The notes beneath the pieces were generated by a model. It made no database searches and was not told where the DNA came from. It saw nothing but the letters and a program-made list of their open reading frames with translations. From contig JAKAVW010000025.1 of NCBI GenBank assembly GCA_021827445.1, positions 1 through 17,730 on the forward strand: DNA of 17,730 bases, in the 5' to 3' direction. This stretch comes from Pseudomonadota bacterium. GTDB taxonomy: Bacteria > Pseudomonadota > Gammaproteobacteria > Acidithiobacillales > Acidithiobacillaceae. Below, one piece after another: positions 6,881 to 14,530 of the stretch (position 1 is its first letter; each line of letters starts with the position of its first letter). A program made the position numbers and the translations under genes.

Positions 6881-8192
6881 TTTAAGCACCGAGTTTGTCG
6901 GTATCCGTTCACCCAACCCCTTCTGGCTGGCCTCGGCGCCGCCGACCGACCGCGCGGTGAATGTGCAGCGCGCCTTCAAAGCGGGTTGGGGCGGTGTCGT
7001 CTGGAAGACGCTGGGCATTGATCCGCCGGTGGTGAACGTCAACGGCCCCCGCTATGGCTTCTGGCAGGGCGACAATCGCCGGGTGCAGGGTTTCAGCAAT
7101 ATCGAACTGATCAGCGACCGCTCCATCCTGAGCAATCTGCGCGAGATTGCGGAAATCAAGGCGCAGTGGCCGGATCGGGCGGTGGTGGTGTCGGTGATGT
7201 TCCCGCTGGAGGAGTCGGTATGGGCGGAATGGTTGCCGCGTGTCGAGGCCACGGGCGCCGACGGGATTGAGCTCAATCTGGGTTGTCCCCATGGGATGTC
7301 GGAGCGTGGTATGGGCTCCGCCATGGGGCAAGCGCCCGAACTGGTCGAAATGGTAACGCGCCTGGCCAAGGCGCACACGGGACTACCGGTGATCGTCAAG
7401 CTGACGCCCAACGTGACGGACATCACCTGGGGTGCTGTGGCGGCACAGGCGGGTGGCGCCGATGCGGTATCGCTGATCAATACCATCAACTCCATCGTCA
7501 GTGTCGATCTGGAGCGAATGGCCCCCATGCCGACCGTGGATGGCAAGGGGACCCATGGTGGCTACTGCGGACCGGCGGTCAAACCCATCGCCCTGAATAT
7601 GGTGGCGGAAATTGCCCGGCATCCCGCCCTCGCTGGTCTTCCCATCTCGGGCATCGGGGGCGTCGGCACCTGGCGCGACACGGCAGAATTCATGGCGTTG
7701 GGTGCAAGCAATGTTCAGGTTTGTACGGCAGCGATGCTCTATGGGTTTCGCATTATCGAGGATCTGGTGGGTGGCCTGCAGACCTGGATGACTGAGCAGG
7801 GTCATACCCGCCTGGAAGATTTTATCGGGCGGGCGGTCCCCAATGTCAGCGACTGGAGCCAGCTCAATCTCAATTTTGTCACGAAAGCTAAAATTGACGT
7901 CGATCGCTGCATTGGTTGCGGTCGCTGTTATATCGCCTGTGAGGATACTTCCCATCAGGCTATTGGTCGCGTCGCGGATAGCGGGCGTTACCAAGTGCGT
8001 GCCGAAGACTGTGTCGGCTGTAATCTTTGTGTTGCGGTCTGCCCGGTCAGCGATTGCATCAGCATGGCAGCCATGGCAGGCGGTGTCGATCCACGGACGG
8101 GTGTTTCCATCACCGCGCAGCCCATGAACTGGACACAACATCCCAACAATCCGATGGCACCGTGCCCGAGTGGCGAAGGCCAGGGAGACTAG
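6870..8192 (+). CDS. preA: Dihydropyrimidine dehydrogenase, FMN catalytic subunit PreA
   Basis: 440 residues. Residues ~7-310 form a dihydroorotate-dehydrogenase-like FMN barrel: 'ELNLGCPHGMSERGMG' (134-149), 'VIVKLTPNVTDI' (174-185), 'GGYCGPAVKPIALNM' (230-244), 'ISGIGGVGTWRD' (259-270). The C-terminus carries two 4Fe-4S sites, Cys347/350/353/357 and Cys381/384/387/391. It reduces uracil and thymine to their 5,6-dihydro forms. Met152 occupies the place of the active-site Cys671 of the mammalian enzyme (alignment from memory). The ATG at 6870 is chosen over an upstream in-frame ATG at 6816, because GGAG (6857-6860) precedes it and family homology begins at 'STEFVGIRSPNPFWL'. dihydropyrimidinase follows after three bases. 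Confidence 0.94.
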   Translation: MKPDLSTEFVGIRSPNPFWLASAPPTDRAVNVQRAFKAGWGGVVWKTLGIDPPVVNVNGPRYGFWQGDNRRVQGFSNIELISDRSILSNLREIAEIKAQWPDRAVVVSVMFPLEESVWAEWLPRVEATGADGIELNLGCPHGMSERGMGSAMGQAPELVEMVTRLAKAHTGLPVIVKLTPNVTDITWGAVAAQAGGADAVSLINTINSIVSVDLERMAPMPTVDGKGTHGGYCGPAVKPIALNMVAEIARHPALAGLPISGIGGVGTWRDTAEFMALGASNVQVCTAAMLYGFRIIEDLVGGLQTWMTEQGHTRLEDFIGRAVPNVSDWSQLNLNFVTKAKIDVDRCIGCGRCYIACEDTSHQAIGRVADSGRYQVRAEDCVGCNLCVAVCPVSDCISMAAMAGGVDPRTGVSITAQPMNWTQHPNNPMAPCPSGEGQGD

Positions 8193-8195
8193 TCG

Positions 8196-9650
8196 ATGTC
8201 ACTACTGATCAGAAACGGGACCGTGGTCAATGCCGACCGGAGTTTTGCCGCCGACGTTTATTGCGAGGCCGGAAAGATCGTCGCCGTCGAGCCGGGGCTC
8301 AACGCGTCACAGGGGACGGAGATCGTCGATGCCAGTGGTTGCCTGGTCCTGCCCGGCGGCATCGATCCCCACACCCACATGCAGTTGCCCTTCATGGGCA
8401 CGGTCGCCAGCGAGGATTTTTTCAGCGGCACGGCGGCGGCACTGGCGGGCGGTACCACCATGATCATCGATTTCGTCATTCCCAATCCCGGCGAACGCCT
8501 TCTGGATGCCTACCATAAGTGGCGGGCGTGGGCGGAAAAGAGCTGTGCCGACTACTCCTTCCATGTTGCGATTACCTGGTGGGACGAATCGGTGTATGAA
8601 GACATGGGCACGCTGGTGCGTGACTGGGGGGTCAACAGTTTCAAGCATTTCATGGCCTATAAAGGGGCCATCATGGCCGATGATGGCGTGCTCACCCAGA
8701 GTTTCCCGCGCGCACTGGCACTGGGTGCGCTGCCGACGGTGCATGCCGAAAATGGCGAGCTGGTCGACTATCTGCAAAAACTCTTGCTGAAAAAGGGCAT
8801 CGTCGGTCCGGAGGGGCATCCCCAATCGCGCCCCCCTAAAGTCGAAGGAGAGGCCGCGAACCGGGTGATTCAGATCGCCGGTATTCTTGGGGTGCCCATT
8901 TATTTGGTTCACAACTCGACTATCGAATCCGTGGACGCCATTGCGCGCGCGCGCCGTCAGGGGCAGCGGGTCTTCGGCGAATGCCTGACCCAGCATTTAC
9001 TGATTGACGAATCGGTGTATTACGACAAGGACTGGAATCGTGCCGCGGCGCACGTCATGAGCCCGCCCTTCCGTCCGCGTCCGCATCAGGAAGCCCTGTG
9101 GGAGGCCCTGAGTGGTGGTATTCTGCAGACCACCGCGACCGATCACTGCTGCTTCTGCGGGGACCAGAAGGCCATGGGTCAGGAGAATTTTGCGCGGATT
9201 CCCAACGGCACCGCCGGTGTCGAGGACCGGATGGCGGTGCTCTGGCACCATGGCGTGAATATGGGGCGCCTGACGGCCAACGATTTTGTGGCGCTGACTT
9301 CCAGCAACGCCGCCCGGATTTTTAACATCTATCCGCGCAAGGGAGTGATTCAGGCGGACGGCGATGCGGATATCGTCGTCTGGGACCCTCAGTTGCGCCG
9401 GACAATCGCCGCGGAAACCCAGCATCAGCAGGTCGATTTCAACGTGTTTGAGGGTATGGAAGTCAGTGGTGGCCCCGTATATACCATAAGTCAGGGGAAG
9501 GTGGTGTTTGCGCACGGTCGCCTGCAGGTGGAACCCGGCGCGGGTCGTTATGTTTCGCGTCCGGCTTTTGCCCCCTTCATGCGTGCCCAGCAACAGCACA
9601 ATGACCGCCACCCGGCCCGGATCGTGAACCGTGGTCGGCCGGATCATTGA
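8196..9650 (+). CDS. hydA: Dihydropyrimidinase / D-hydantoinase
   Basis: 484 residues of the cyclic amidohydrolase family. The binuclear metal ligands are visible: His59 and His61 in 'GGIDPHTHMQLPFMG', Lys150 in 'SFKHFMAYKG' (the lysine carboxylated in this family), His183 in 'TVHAENGE', His239 in 'YLVHNSTIES' and Asp316 in 'TATDHCCF'. It opens dihydrouracil to N-carbamoyl-beta-alanine, linking PreTA to the beta-ureidopropionase. 'CAGGGAG' just upstream overlaps the end of preA and serves as ribosome site. The C-terminus carries a polar tail ('QQQHNDRHPARIVNRGRPDH') that may be disordered. Allantoinase or dihydroorotase are less likely given motif details and neighbours. Confidence 0.94.
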   Translation: MSLLIRNGTVVNADRSFAADVYCEAGKIVAVEPGLNASQGTEIVDASGCLVLPGGIDPHTHMQLPFMGTVASEDFFSGTAAALAGGTTMIIDFVIPNPGERLLDAYHKWRAWAEKSCADYSFHVAITWWDESVYEDMGTLVRDWGVNSFKHFMAYKGAIMADDGVLTQSFPRALALGALPTVHAENGELVDYLQKLLLKKGIVGPEGHPQSRPPKVEGEAANRVIQIAGILGVPIYLVHNSTIESVDAIARARRQGQRVFGECLTQHLLIDESVYYDKDWNRAAAHVMSPPFRPRPHQEALWEALSGGILQTTATDHCCFCGDQKAMGQENFARIPNGTAGVEDRMAVLWHHGVNMGRLTANDFVALTSSNAARIFNIYPRKGVIQADGDADIVVWDPQLRRTIAAETQHQQVDFNVFEGMEVSGGPVYTISQGKVVFAHGRLQVEPGAGRYVSRPAFAPFMRAQQQHNDRHPARIVNRGRPDH

Positions 9651-9651
9651 A

Positions 9652-11205
9652 ATGACCGCGCCGCGCGATACCCGGCAGACCTCCTGGTCGGCGATTATCG
9701 TCCCGGAAGGGGCGACGCTGGCCAGCCTGAAGGCGGAGGTGGCGGGTTCTCTTCTCTACAATCCAGACCTTGCCCCCGTGGGTGCCGCGGAACGGACCTG
9801 GAACACCTGGAACATCACGGCGCTCTGGATCAGCATGTCCGCCGTCCTCACCACCTACACTCTGGCGTCCGGATTGATGATGGCGGGGATGACCTGGTGG
9901 CAGGCGTTGCTCACCGTAACGCTTGGCAACCTGCTGGTGCTGATTCCCATGCTGCTCAACGCCTATGTGGGTGTGCGCTATGGCATTCCTTTCCCGGTTT
10001 TTGTCCGCGCATCGTTCGGGACCGTGGGCGCCAAGGTGGCGGCCATGGCGCGCGGTCTGGTGGGTTGCGGCTGGTTCGGTATTCAGACCTGGCTGGGTGG
10101 ACTGGCGCTATCGGCACTGATGACCCATTTCTGGAGCCCGTGGGCGCAGATCCGTGGTCATCAGTTTATCGCCTTTGGCCTGTTCTGGACGTTGCAAATG
10201 GCCATCGTCTTGCGGGGAATGCGCGCGATTAAGCGCTTTGAAACCATGGCCGCGCCGATGCTGATCGTCCTGCTTTTGCTGCTCTTCCTCTGGGCGCTGA
10301 TCGCCGGACAGGGTTTTACGGCGGTGTTACGTAACTCGGATCTACTGGCAAAACCCTCTACGCACACCTTCTGGGAAATATTCTGGCCCGGTCTCGCCGC
10401 GAATGTGGGCTATTGGGCGACCCTGAGTCTGAATATCCCGGATTTCACCCGATTCGCCCGCTCGCAGAAGGCGCAGATACTGGGGCAGTCCATCGGTTTG
10501 CCGTTGGGAATGATGGGTACCAGCTTCATCGGCATTTTTGTGACGGCCGCGGCCATGGGTGTTTTTCATGAAACCCTGTGGAATCCCATCACGCTGATTC
10601 CGGCCATCAGCCAGAACGGCTGGATTCTGGTGATCGCCATGGGGGCCATTTTACTGGCGCAAACCAGCATCAACATGGGTGCCAATGTGGTCTCTCCCTC
10701 CAATGATTTCTCCAACCTGGCACCTCAGGCGATCAGCTTTCGGACGGGCGGCATCATCACCGGGGTGGTGGGGATTTTGATGTGCCCTTGGTTGCTCATG
10801 GAGAATGCCTCCGCTTATATTTTCACCTGGCTCGCGGGCTACGGTAGTCTGCTCGGCGCTATCGCCGGGATCATGATCACCGACTACTGGTGGGTGCGCC
10901 GACGTCAGTTGTCGTTGCGCGATCTTTATCTCCAGGATGGTGTTTATCCACGCTGGAACGGCTGGGCTTTCGTCGCCATGGCCATCGCCATACTGCCTAT
11001 CATACCGGGTTTCGTGGCGGCAGCGCAGGCCCCCGGCGGAATCGTCGCGCACCCCGGCTTTTTCGATCAACTCTATGTCTACGGCTGGTTCTGGACCTTT
11101 TCAGTGGCCAGTCTCAGTTACGGAGTGCTCCAGTATTTTCTGGGCAATGCCGGTATTCGCAGCGGCAAGTCGGAACCAATACGTGAGGGTGTAGCGCATG
11201 ACTGA
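9652..11205 (+). CDS. NCS1-family permease for uracil, hydantoin or allantoin-like substrates
   Basis: 517 residues with about twelve hydrophobic segments. The N-terminal 'NPDLAPVGAAERTWNTWNI' followed by 'GVRYGIPFPVFVRASFG' and 'GCGWFGIQTWLGG' are signatures of the nucleobase-cation-symport-1 group that includes Mhp1 and bacterial allantoin/uracil carriers. Inner-membrane importer, most likely sodium- or proton-coupled, supplying the ring substrate for the enzymes upstream. The ATG at 9652 begins one base after the dihydropyrimidinase stop and is probably translated by coupling. A GTG at 9631 inside the previous gene is less likely. It overlaps the next permease by 8 bp. Substrate cannot be fixed from sequence. 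Confidence 0.9.
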   Translation: MTAPRDTRQTSWSAIIVPEGATLASLKAEVAGSLLYNPDLAPVGAAERTWNTWNITALWISMSAVLTTYTLASGLMMAGMTWWQALLTVTLGNLLVLIPMLLNAYVGVRYGIPFPVFVRASFGTVGAKVAAMARGLVGCGWFGIQTWLGGLALSALMTHFWSPWAQIRGHQFIAFGLFWTLQMAIVLRGMRAIKRFETMAAPMLIVLLLLLFLWALIAGQGFTAVLRNSDLLAKPSTHTFWEIFWPGLAANVGYWATLSLNIPDFTRFARSQKAQILGQSIGLPLGMMGTSFIGIFVTAAAMGVFHETLWNPITLIPAISQNGWILVIAMGAILLAQTSINMGANVVSPSNDFSNLAPQAISFRTGGIITGVVGILMCPWLLMENASAYIFTWLAGYGSLLGAIAGIMITDYWWVRRRQLSLRDLYLQDGVYPRWNGWAFVAMAIAILPIIPGFVAAAQAPGGIVAHPGFFDQLYVYGWFWTFSVASLSYGVLQYFLGNAGIRSGKSEPIREGVAHD

Positions 11206-12559
11206 ACCGGCGAATTTGGAGACCCCTCATGTGGAAACCCTGGGGGTAGCACCGGTCCCCGACCGGGACCGTACCATGCGCCCCGGCATGTTGTTCCTGA
11301 TCTGGGCGTTGGCCTCCGCCTCGGCGACGACACCAGTGATTGGTTTGCTGCTCCATGGTATCGGACTGTGGAATTTCATCCTGATCGTATTGCTCGCCAC
11401 AGGTATCGGGCTGATACCTGCGATGCTGCTATCGCATATGGGCCGCCAGGCCCCCATCATCTCTATGGTGATGGCACGACGTACTTTTGGTATTGGGGGC
11501 GCCACCCTGCTGGCTATTTTATATACCATCGTCGGTGCCGGGTGGTTCGGCCTGAATACGGACGTCGGCGGGAATATCCTCGACACCTTGTTTCCGGGCT
11601 TTGGCATGCTCTGGTATATCGTTTTGGGTGCGCTACAAATTACCCTGGTCTTTTTTGGTATGGAAATGCTGGAAAAGTTTTATAAGTATACGGCCCTGCT
11701 TTTTTTGCTCTGCTATGCCGTGCTGGCCTATTATCTGTTTGCCCAACATACCTTTGTCCTTCCGGTAGCGACTCAACGTGTGGATTGGGGCAAGGATATC
11801 GATTTGGTGCTGAGTTTTAGTCTGCTGGCCTGGGCCTATGACTTTCCCACGGTCACCCGCTTTTGTGTTCCCTTGACTGCACAGGAAAAACCCTCAGACC
11901 GGGCGCTTTACTTGCTTTCCCCCGCCGTGGGCGTGATGTCTGCGGTACTTTTTATGGGCATTTTAGGCCTGGTGGCGTTGAAAATGACGGGGGACTGGAA
12001 TATCGCATTGCTCGGCAAAAATCTTCCATTCTGGGGAGAAGTCTCCGCCATCGGGGTGATTCTCGCCATCGCCCATACCAACGCTATGAACTTGTATCCG
12101 GCGGTGACCAAGCTGCTTGCCGTCATCAATGTCGCCGGTAAACCACATCGGTTTATGCAGCCTGCCATCGTCATTCTGCTCGGCGTTTTCGCCACTCTGT
12201 TGGCAATTGCAGGGATTCTGAACCTTATCGAGGGGTTTCTTTCCATGCTGGGATCTTTGCTTTTTCCCTTCAGCTTCATTCTGGTGATCGACTGGTTTCA
12301 TGGCAAGCACTATAACGATGCCATTTCCCTATTTTATCAACGAGCCCATACCTTGACGGATTATTTTCTGTGGCCAGCACCCTGGGCACTCGGCGTGTTG
12401 ATCTTCGGGATTATACTGGCACAGTTGGGCGTTCTGATCACCCCGGCACTCATCCATATATTGCCCTGGCAAGTATGCTCCGCCCTGATGACCGCGGTGA
12501 TTTATTACAGTGGCCTCCGCGTTATGGAACAACGTGTGCAACGGAGAAAAATGGCATGA
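11198..12559 (+). CDS. Second NCS1-family permease, CodB/cytosine-purine type
   Basis: 453 residues, about twelve membrane segments. Seen: 'PGMLFLIWALASASATTPVIG', 'GRQAPIISMVMARRTFG' (the loop equivalent to the 'PFPVFVRASFG' loop of other NCS1 carriers) and 'GAGWFGLNTDVGG'. It is shorter than, and clearly diverged from, the permease just upstream, and nearer the cytosine permease branch. GAGGG (11185-11189) is placed eight bases before the ATG. Its stop overlaps the cytidine deaminase start (ATGA), so cytosine or cytidine is a natural guess for the cargo; no cytosine deaminase is seen here, so the nucleoside or another base is also possible. Confidence 0.87.
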   Translation: MTEPANLETPHVETLGVAPVPDRDRTMRPGMLFLIWALASASATTPVIGLLLHGIGLWNFILIVLLATGIGLIPAMLLSHMGRQAPIISMVMARRTFGIGGATLLAILYTIVGAGWFGLNTDVGGNILDTLFPGFGMLWYIVLGALQITLVFFGMEMLEKFYKYTALLFLLCYAVLAYYLFAQHTFVLPVATQRVDWGKDIDLVLSFSLLAWAYDFPTVTRFCVPLTAQEKPSDRALYLLSPAVGVMSAVLFMGILGLVALKMTGDWNIALLGKNLPFWGEVSAIGVILAIAHTNAMNLYPAVTKLLAVINVAGKPHRFMQPAIVILLGVFATLLAIAGILNLIEGFLSMLGSLLFPFSFILVIDWFHGKHYNDAISLFYQRAHTLTDYFLWPAPWALGVLIFGIILAQLGVLITPALIHILPWQVCSALMTAVIYYSGLRVMEQRVQRRKMA

Positions 12560-13002
12560 ACCGTCCCCTGATAGCTTCAGAGATTTCTGAGGCGACTCTC
12601 GCCCAATTGCGCAAGGCGGCAGAAGAGATGCTGAAGCGCGCCTATGCGCCTTACTCCCATTTTCCGGTGGGCGCGGCGCTGCTGACCGGATCCGGGCGTA
12701 TTTTTCAGGGCTGTAATATCGAAAACGCGGCGTACCCTTCCGGACTTTGTGCCGAAGCGGTGGCGATCGGCCAGATGATCGCCACCCTCGGCCCAATGCC
12801 TATTCGGGCGGCCTATATTGCCTGCAAGGGACATTCCCCGGCCTGGCCTTGCGGCAGTTGTCGTCAGCGGCTCAACGAGTTTGCGTCGCCTACGATGTGG
12901 GTCTATACGGCGACGCTGGCGGGTAACCCGCAGCGTATGGCCTTCAGCGATCTGTTGCCCAACGGTTTCGGCGCAGTGGATTTACAGGGGATTGGCCAGT
13001 GA
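12556..13002 (+). CDS. cdd: Cytidine deaminase
   Basis: 148 residues, the size of the homotetrameric small cytidine deaminases. Zinc and catalytic residues are present: Cys65 and Glu67 in 'GLCAEAVA', and Cys99 and Cys102 in 'WPCGSCRQ'. 'YAPYSHFPVGAAL' (30-42) and 'GCNIENAAYP' (52-61) form the substrate pocket. It converts cytidine and deoxycytidine to uridine and deoxyuridine, feeding the phosphorylase two genes downstream. The start at 12556 overlaps the permease stop by four bases, with GGAG nine bases upstream. A longer frame beginning at 12370 lies inside the permease gene and is rejected. Confidence 0.95.
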   Translation: MNRPLIASEISEATLAQLRKAAEEMLKRAYAPYSHFPVGAALLTGSGRIFQGCNIENAAYPSGLCAEAVAIGQMIATLGPMPIRAAYIACKGHSPAWPCGSCRQRLNEFASPTMWVYTATLAGNPQRMAFSDLLPNGFGAVDLQGIGQ

Positions 13003-13739
13003 GTCTCTCCATCGCTCAACGCATCGGTCTGCTTGATCTGACCCGACTAGAGGCCGTAACGGGTGACGAGGCGGCCATCGAAACGCTCTGTGCCAAGGCG
13101 CTGACGCCATTGGGTCCGGTGGCCGCCGTCTGCGTCCATCCGGCTTATGTGGTTCTGGCTCAGGGGTTGTTGCAAGGCAGTTCCGTCGCCATTGCAACCG
13201 TGGTGAACTTCCCAGGCGGTGACCAAAGTGTCCGGGAAACCCAAAAGGAAGTGGAAAGTGTTCTGGCCGATGGTGCGGAAGAAATAGATGTGGTGGTTCC
13301 TTACAAAGCCTGGCTGGCGGGAGACCACCGTGCAATTTTCACGCTCCTGGAGGCGATGCAACGCTGGATCAATGGCCGGGCACGCATTAAAGCCATTCTG
13401 GAAACGGGCGCTATTCCTTTATCCACGCAGCGGATCCAACTAGCGCAGGAAGCGGCAGCTACCGGGGTAACCTTTTTGAAGACCTCAACGGGCAAGGCCG
13501 CAGTCGGAGCCACTCCGGAGGCGGTGGAAGACCTTATGCAGGTGGTGCATGAATACCGCGAAAGCGAGCGAGCCCCGGGTATTAAGGTGGCAGGCGGTGT
13601 CCGTAGCTCCGCCCAATTGAATCGGTATTTACGGATCATCGAAACGCGTATGGGTAGCGCCTTTCTGGCGCCGGACAAGGTACGCATAGGTGCCAGCGCG
13701 TTACTGGATAATCTTTTACGGGAAGAGGATGGAAAATGA
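12999..13739 (+). CDS. deoC: Deoxyribose-phosphate aldolase
   Basis: 246 residues, class I aldolase barrel. Asp97 in 'EEIDVVVPYKAW', Lys161 in 'TFLKTSTGKAAVGAT' (Schiff-base lysine) and Lys196 in 'GIKVAGGVR' correspond to Asp102, Lys167 and Lys201 of the Escherichia coli enzyme (numbers from memory). It splits 2-deoxyribose-5-phosphate into glyceraldehyde-3-phosphate and acetaldehyde. Starts at GTG overlapping the cdd stop by four bases (GTGA), with GGGG eight bases upstream. Its presence implies that deoxynucleosides are substrates of the operon and that some enzyme must convert deoxyribose-1-phosphate to the 5-phosphate. Confidence 0.95.
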   Translation: MSLSIAQRIGLLDLTRLEAVTGDEAAIETLCAKALTPLGPVAAVCVHPAYVVLAQGLLQGSSVAIATVVNFPGGDQSVRETQKEVESVLADGAEEIDVVVPYKAWLAGDHRAIFTLLEAMQRWINGRARIKAILETGAIPLSTQRIQLAQEAAATGVTFLKTSTGKAAVGATPEAVEDLMQVVHEYRESERAPGIKVAGGVRSSAQLNRYLRIIETRMGSAFLAPDKVRIGASALLDNLLREEDGK

Positions 13740-14530
13740 CTGGTATAGTCAGTGATTCAACAGCCGTTCAGTACCACATCGGCGTATCCCGCGCGATGCT
13801 GCGTGGTGCCCGATATGTTTTATTGCCAGGCGACCCTGACCGGGTAGAGCCGATTGCCAGTTGCCTGGACCGCGCTACTGAACTGGCCCGGCATCGCGAA
13901 TATCGTTCGGCCCTGGGCTATGTGGACGATACGCCCGTTCTGGTGATGTCTACCGGGATTGGTTCTCCTTCTACAGGAATTGCTGTTGAGGAACTGGCAC
14001 GCCTCGGGGTTACCCATTTTCTGCGTCTGGGGACCACCGGTGCCATTCAGCCTCACATCGCTTTGGGTGATTTGATTATCAGTGAAGGCGCGGTGCGGCT
14101 GGAGGGTACGTCGGGACACTATGCCCCGGTGGAATATCCGGCGGTGGCCTCCCTGTCTCTGACTCAGAAACTGGTCGAAGCGGCTTTACACCATAACTTT
14201 TCGTATCAGACCGGGATTTGCTGTTCCTCCGACAGTTTCTGGCCGGGGCAGGAACGCTATGACTCTTTCTCAGGTTACGTTCAGCGGCGCTTCCAGGGCA
14301 GTCTTGATGAATGGCAGCATCTGGGCGTGTTGAATTTCGAGATGGAGACCTCGGCCCTATTTACCATCGCTCGCACCTTCGGGTTGCATGCAGCTTCACT
14401 CTGCGGGGTCATCGCCCTGCGGACCCAGAGCGAGTCGGTACAGGAGGGGGTTTATGCCCAGGTCAAAGAGCGTTTGGCGCTGGTTGCGCGTGAAACCGTG
14501 AAGCGTCACGCAGCATCGGGTGCCCGATGA
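13736..14530 (+). CDS. udp: Uridine phosphorylase
   Basis: 264 residues. The N-terminus has 'QYHIGVSRAML' and the phosphate loop 'LLPGDPDRVE'. 'STGIGSPSTGIAVEELA' (72-88) and 'RLGTTGAIQP' are diagnostic. 'SSDSFWPGQERYDSFSG' (164-180) includes the Gln-Glu-Arg uracil-binding stretch found in Udp rather than purine nucleoside phosphorylases. 'NFEMETSALF' (200-209) supplies the ribose-binding glutamate. It phosphorolyses uridine, and probably deoxyuridine or thymidine to some degree, to base plus pentose-1-phosphate. The uracil enters the PreTA route of the same operon. Overlaps deoC and the next gene by four bases on each side. Confidence 0.94.
   Translation: MTGIVSDSTAVQYHIGVSRAMLRGARYVLLPGDPDRVEPIASCLDRATELARHREYRSALGYVDDTPVLVMSTGIGSPSTGIAVEELARLGVTHFLRLGTTGAIQPHIALGDLIISEGAVRLEGTSGHYAPVEYPAVASLSLTQKLVEAALHHNFSYQTGICCSSDSFWPGQERYDSFSGYVQRRFQGSLDEWQHLGVLNFEMETSALFTIARTFGLHAASLCGVIALRTQSESVQEGVYAQVKERLALVARETVKRHAASGAR

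Noticed and set aside
12370..12555. Long upstream extension of cytidine deaminase
   Set aside because: It lies inside the second permease gene. The ATG at 12556 overlaps the permease stop in the usual ATGA manner.
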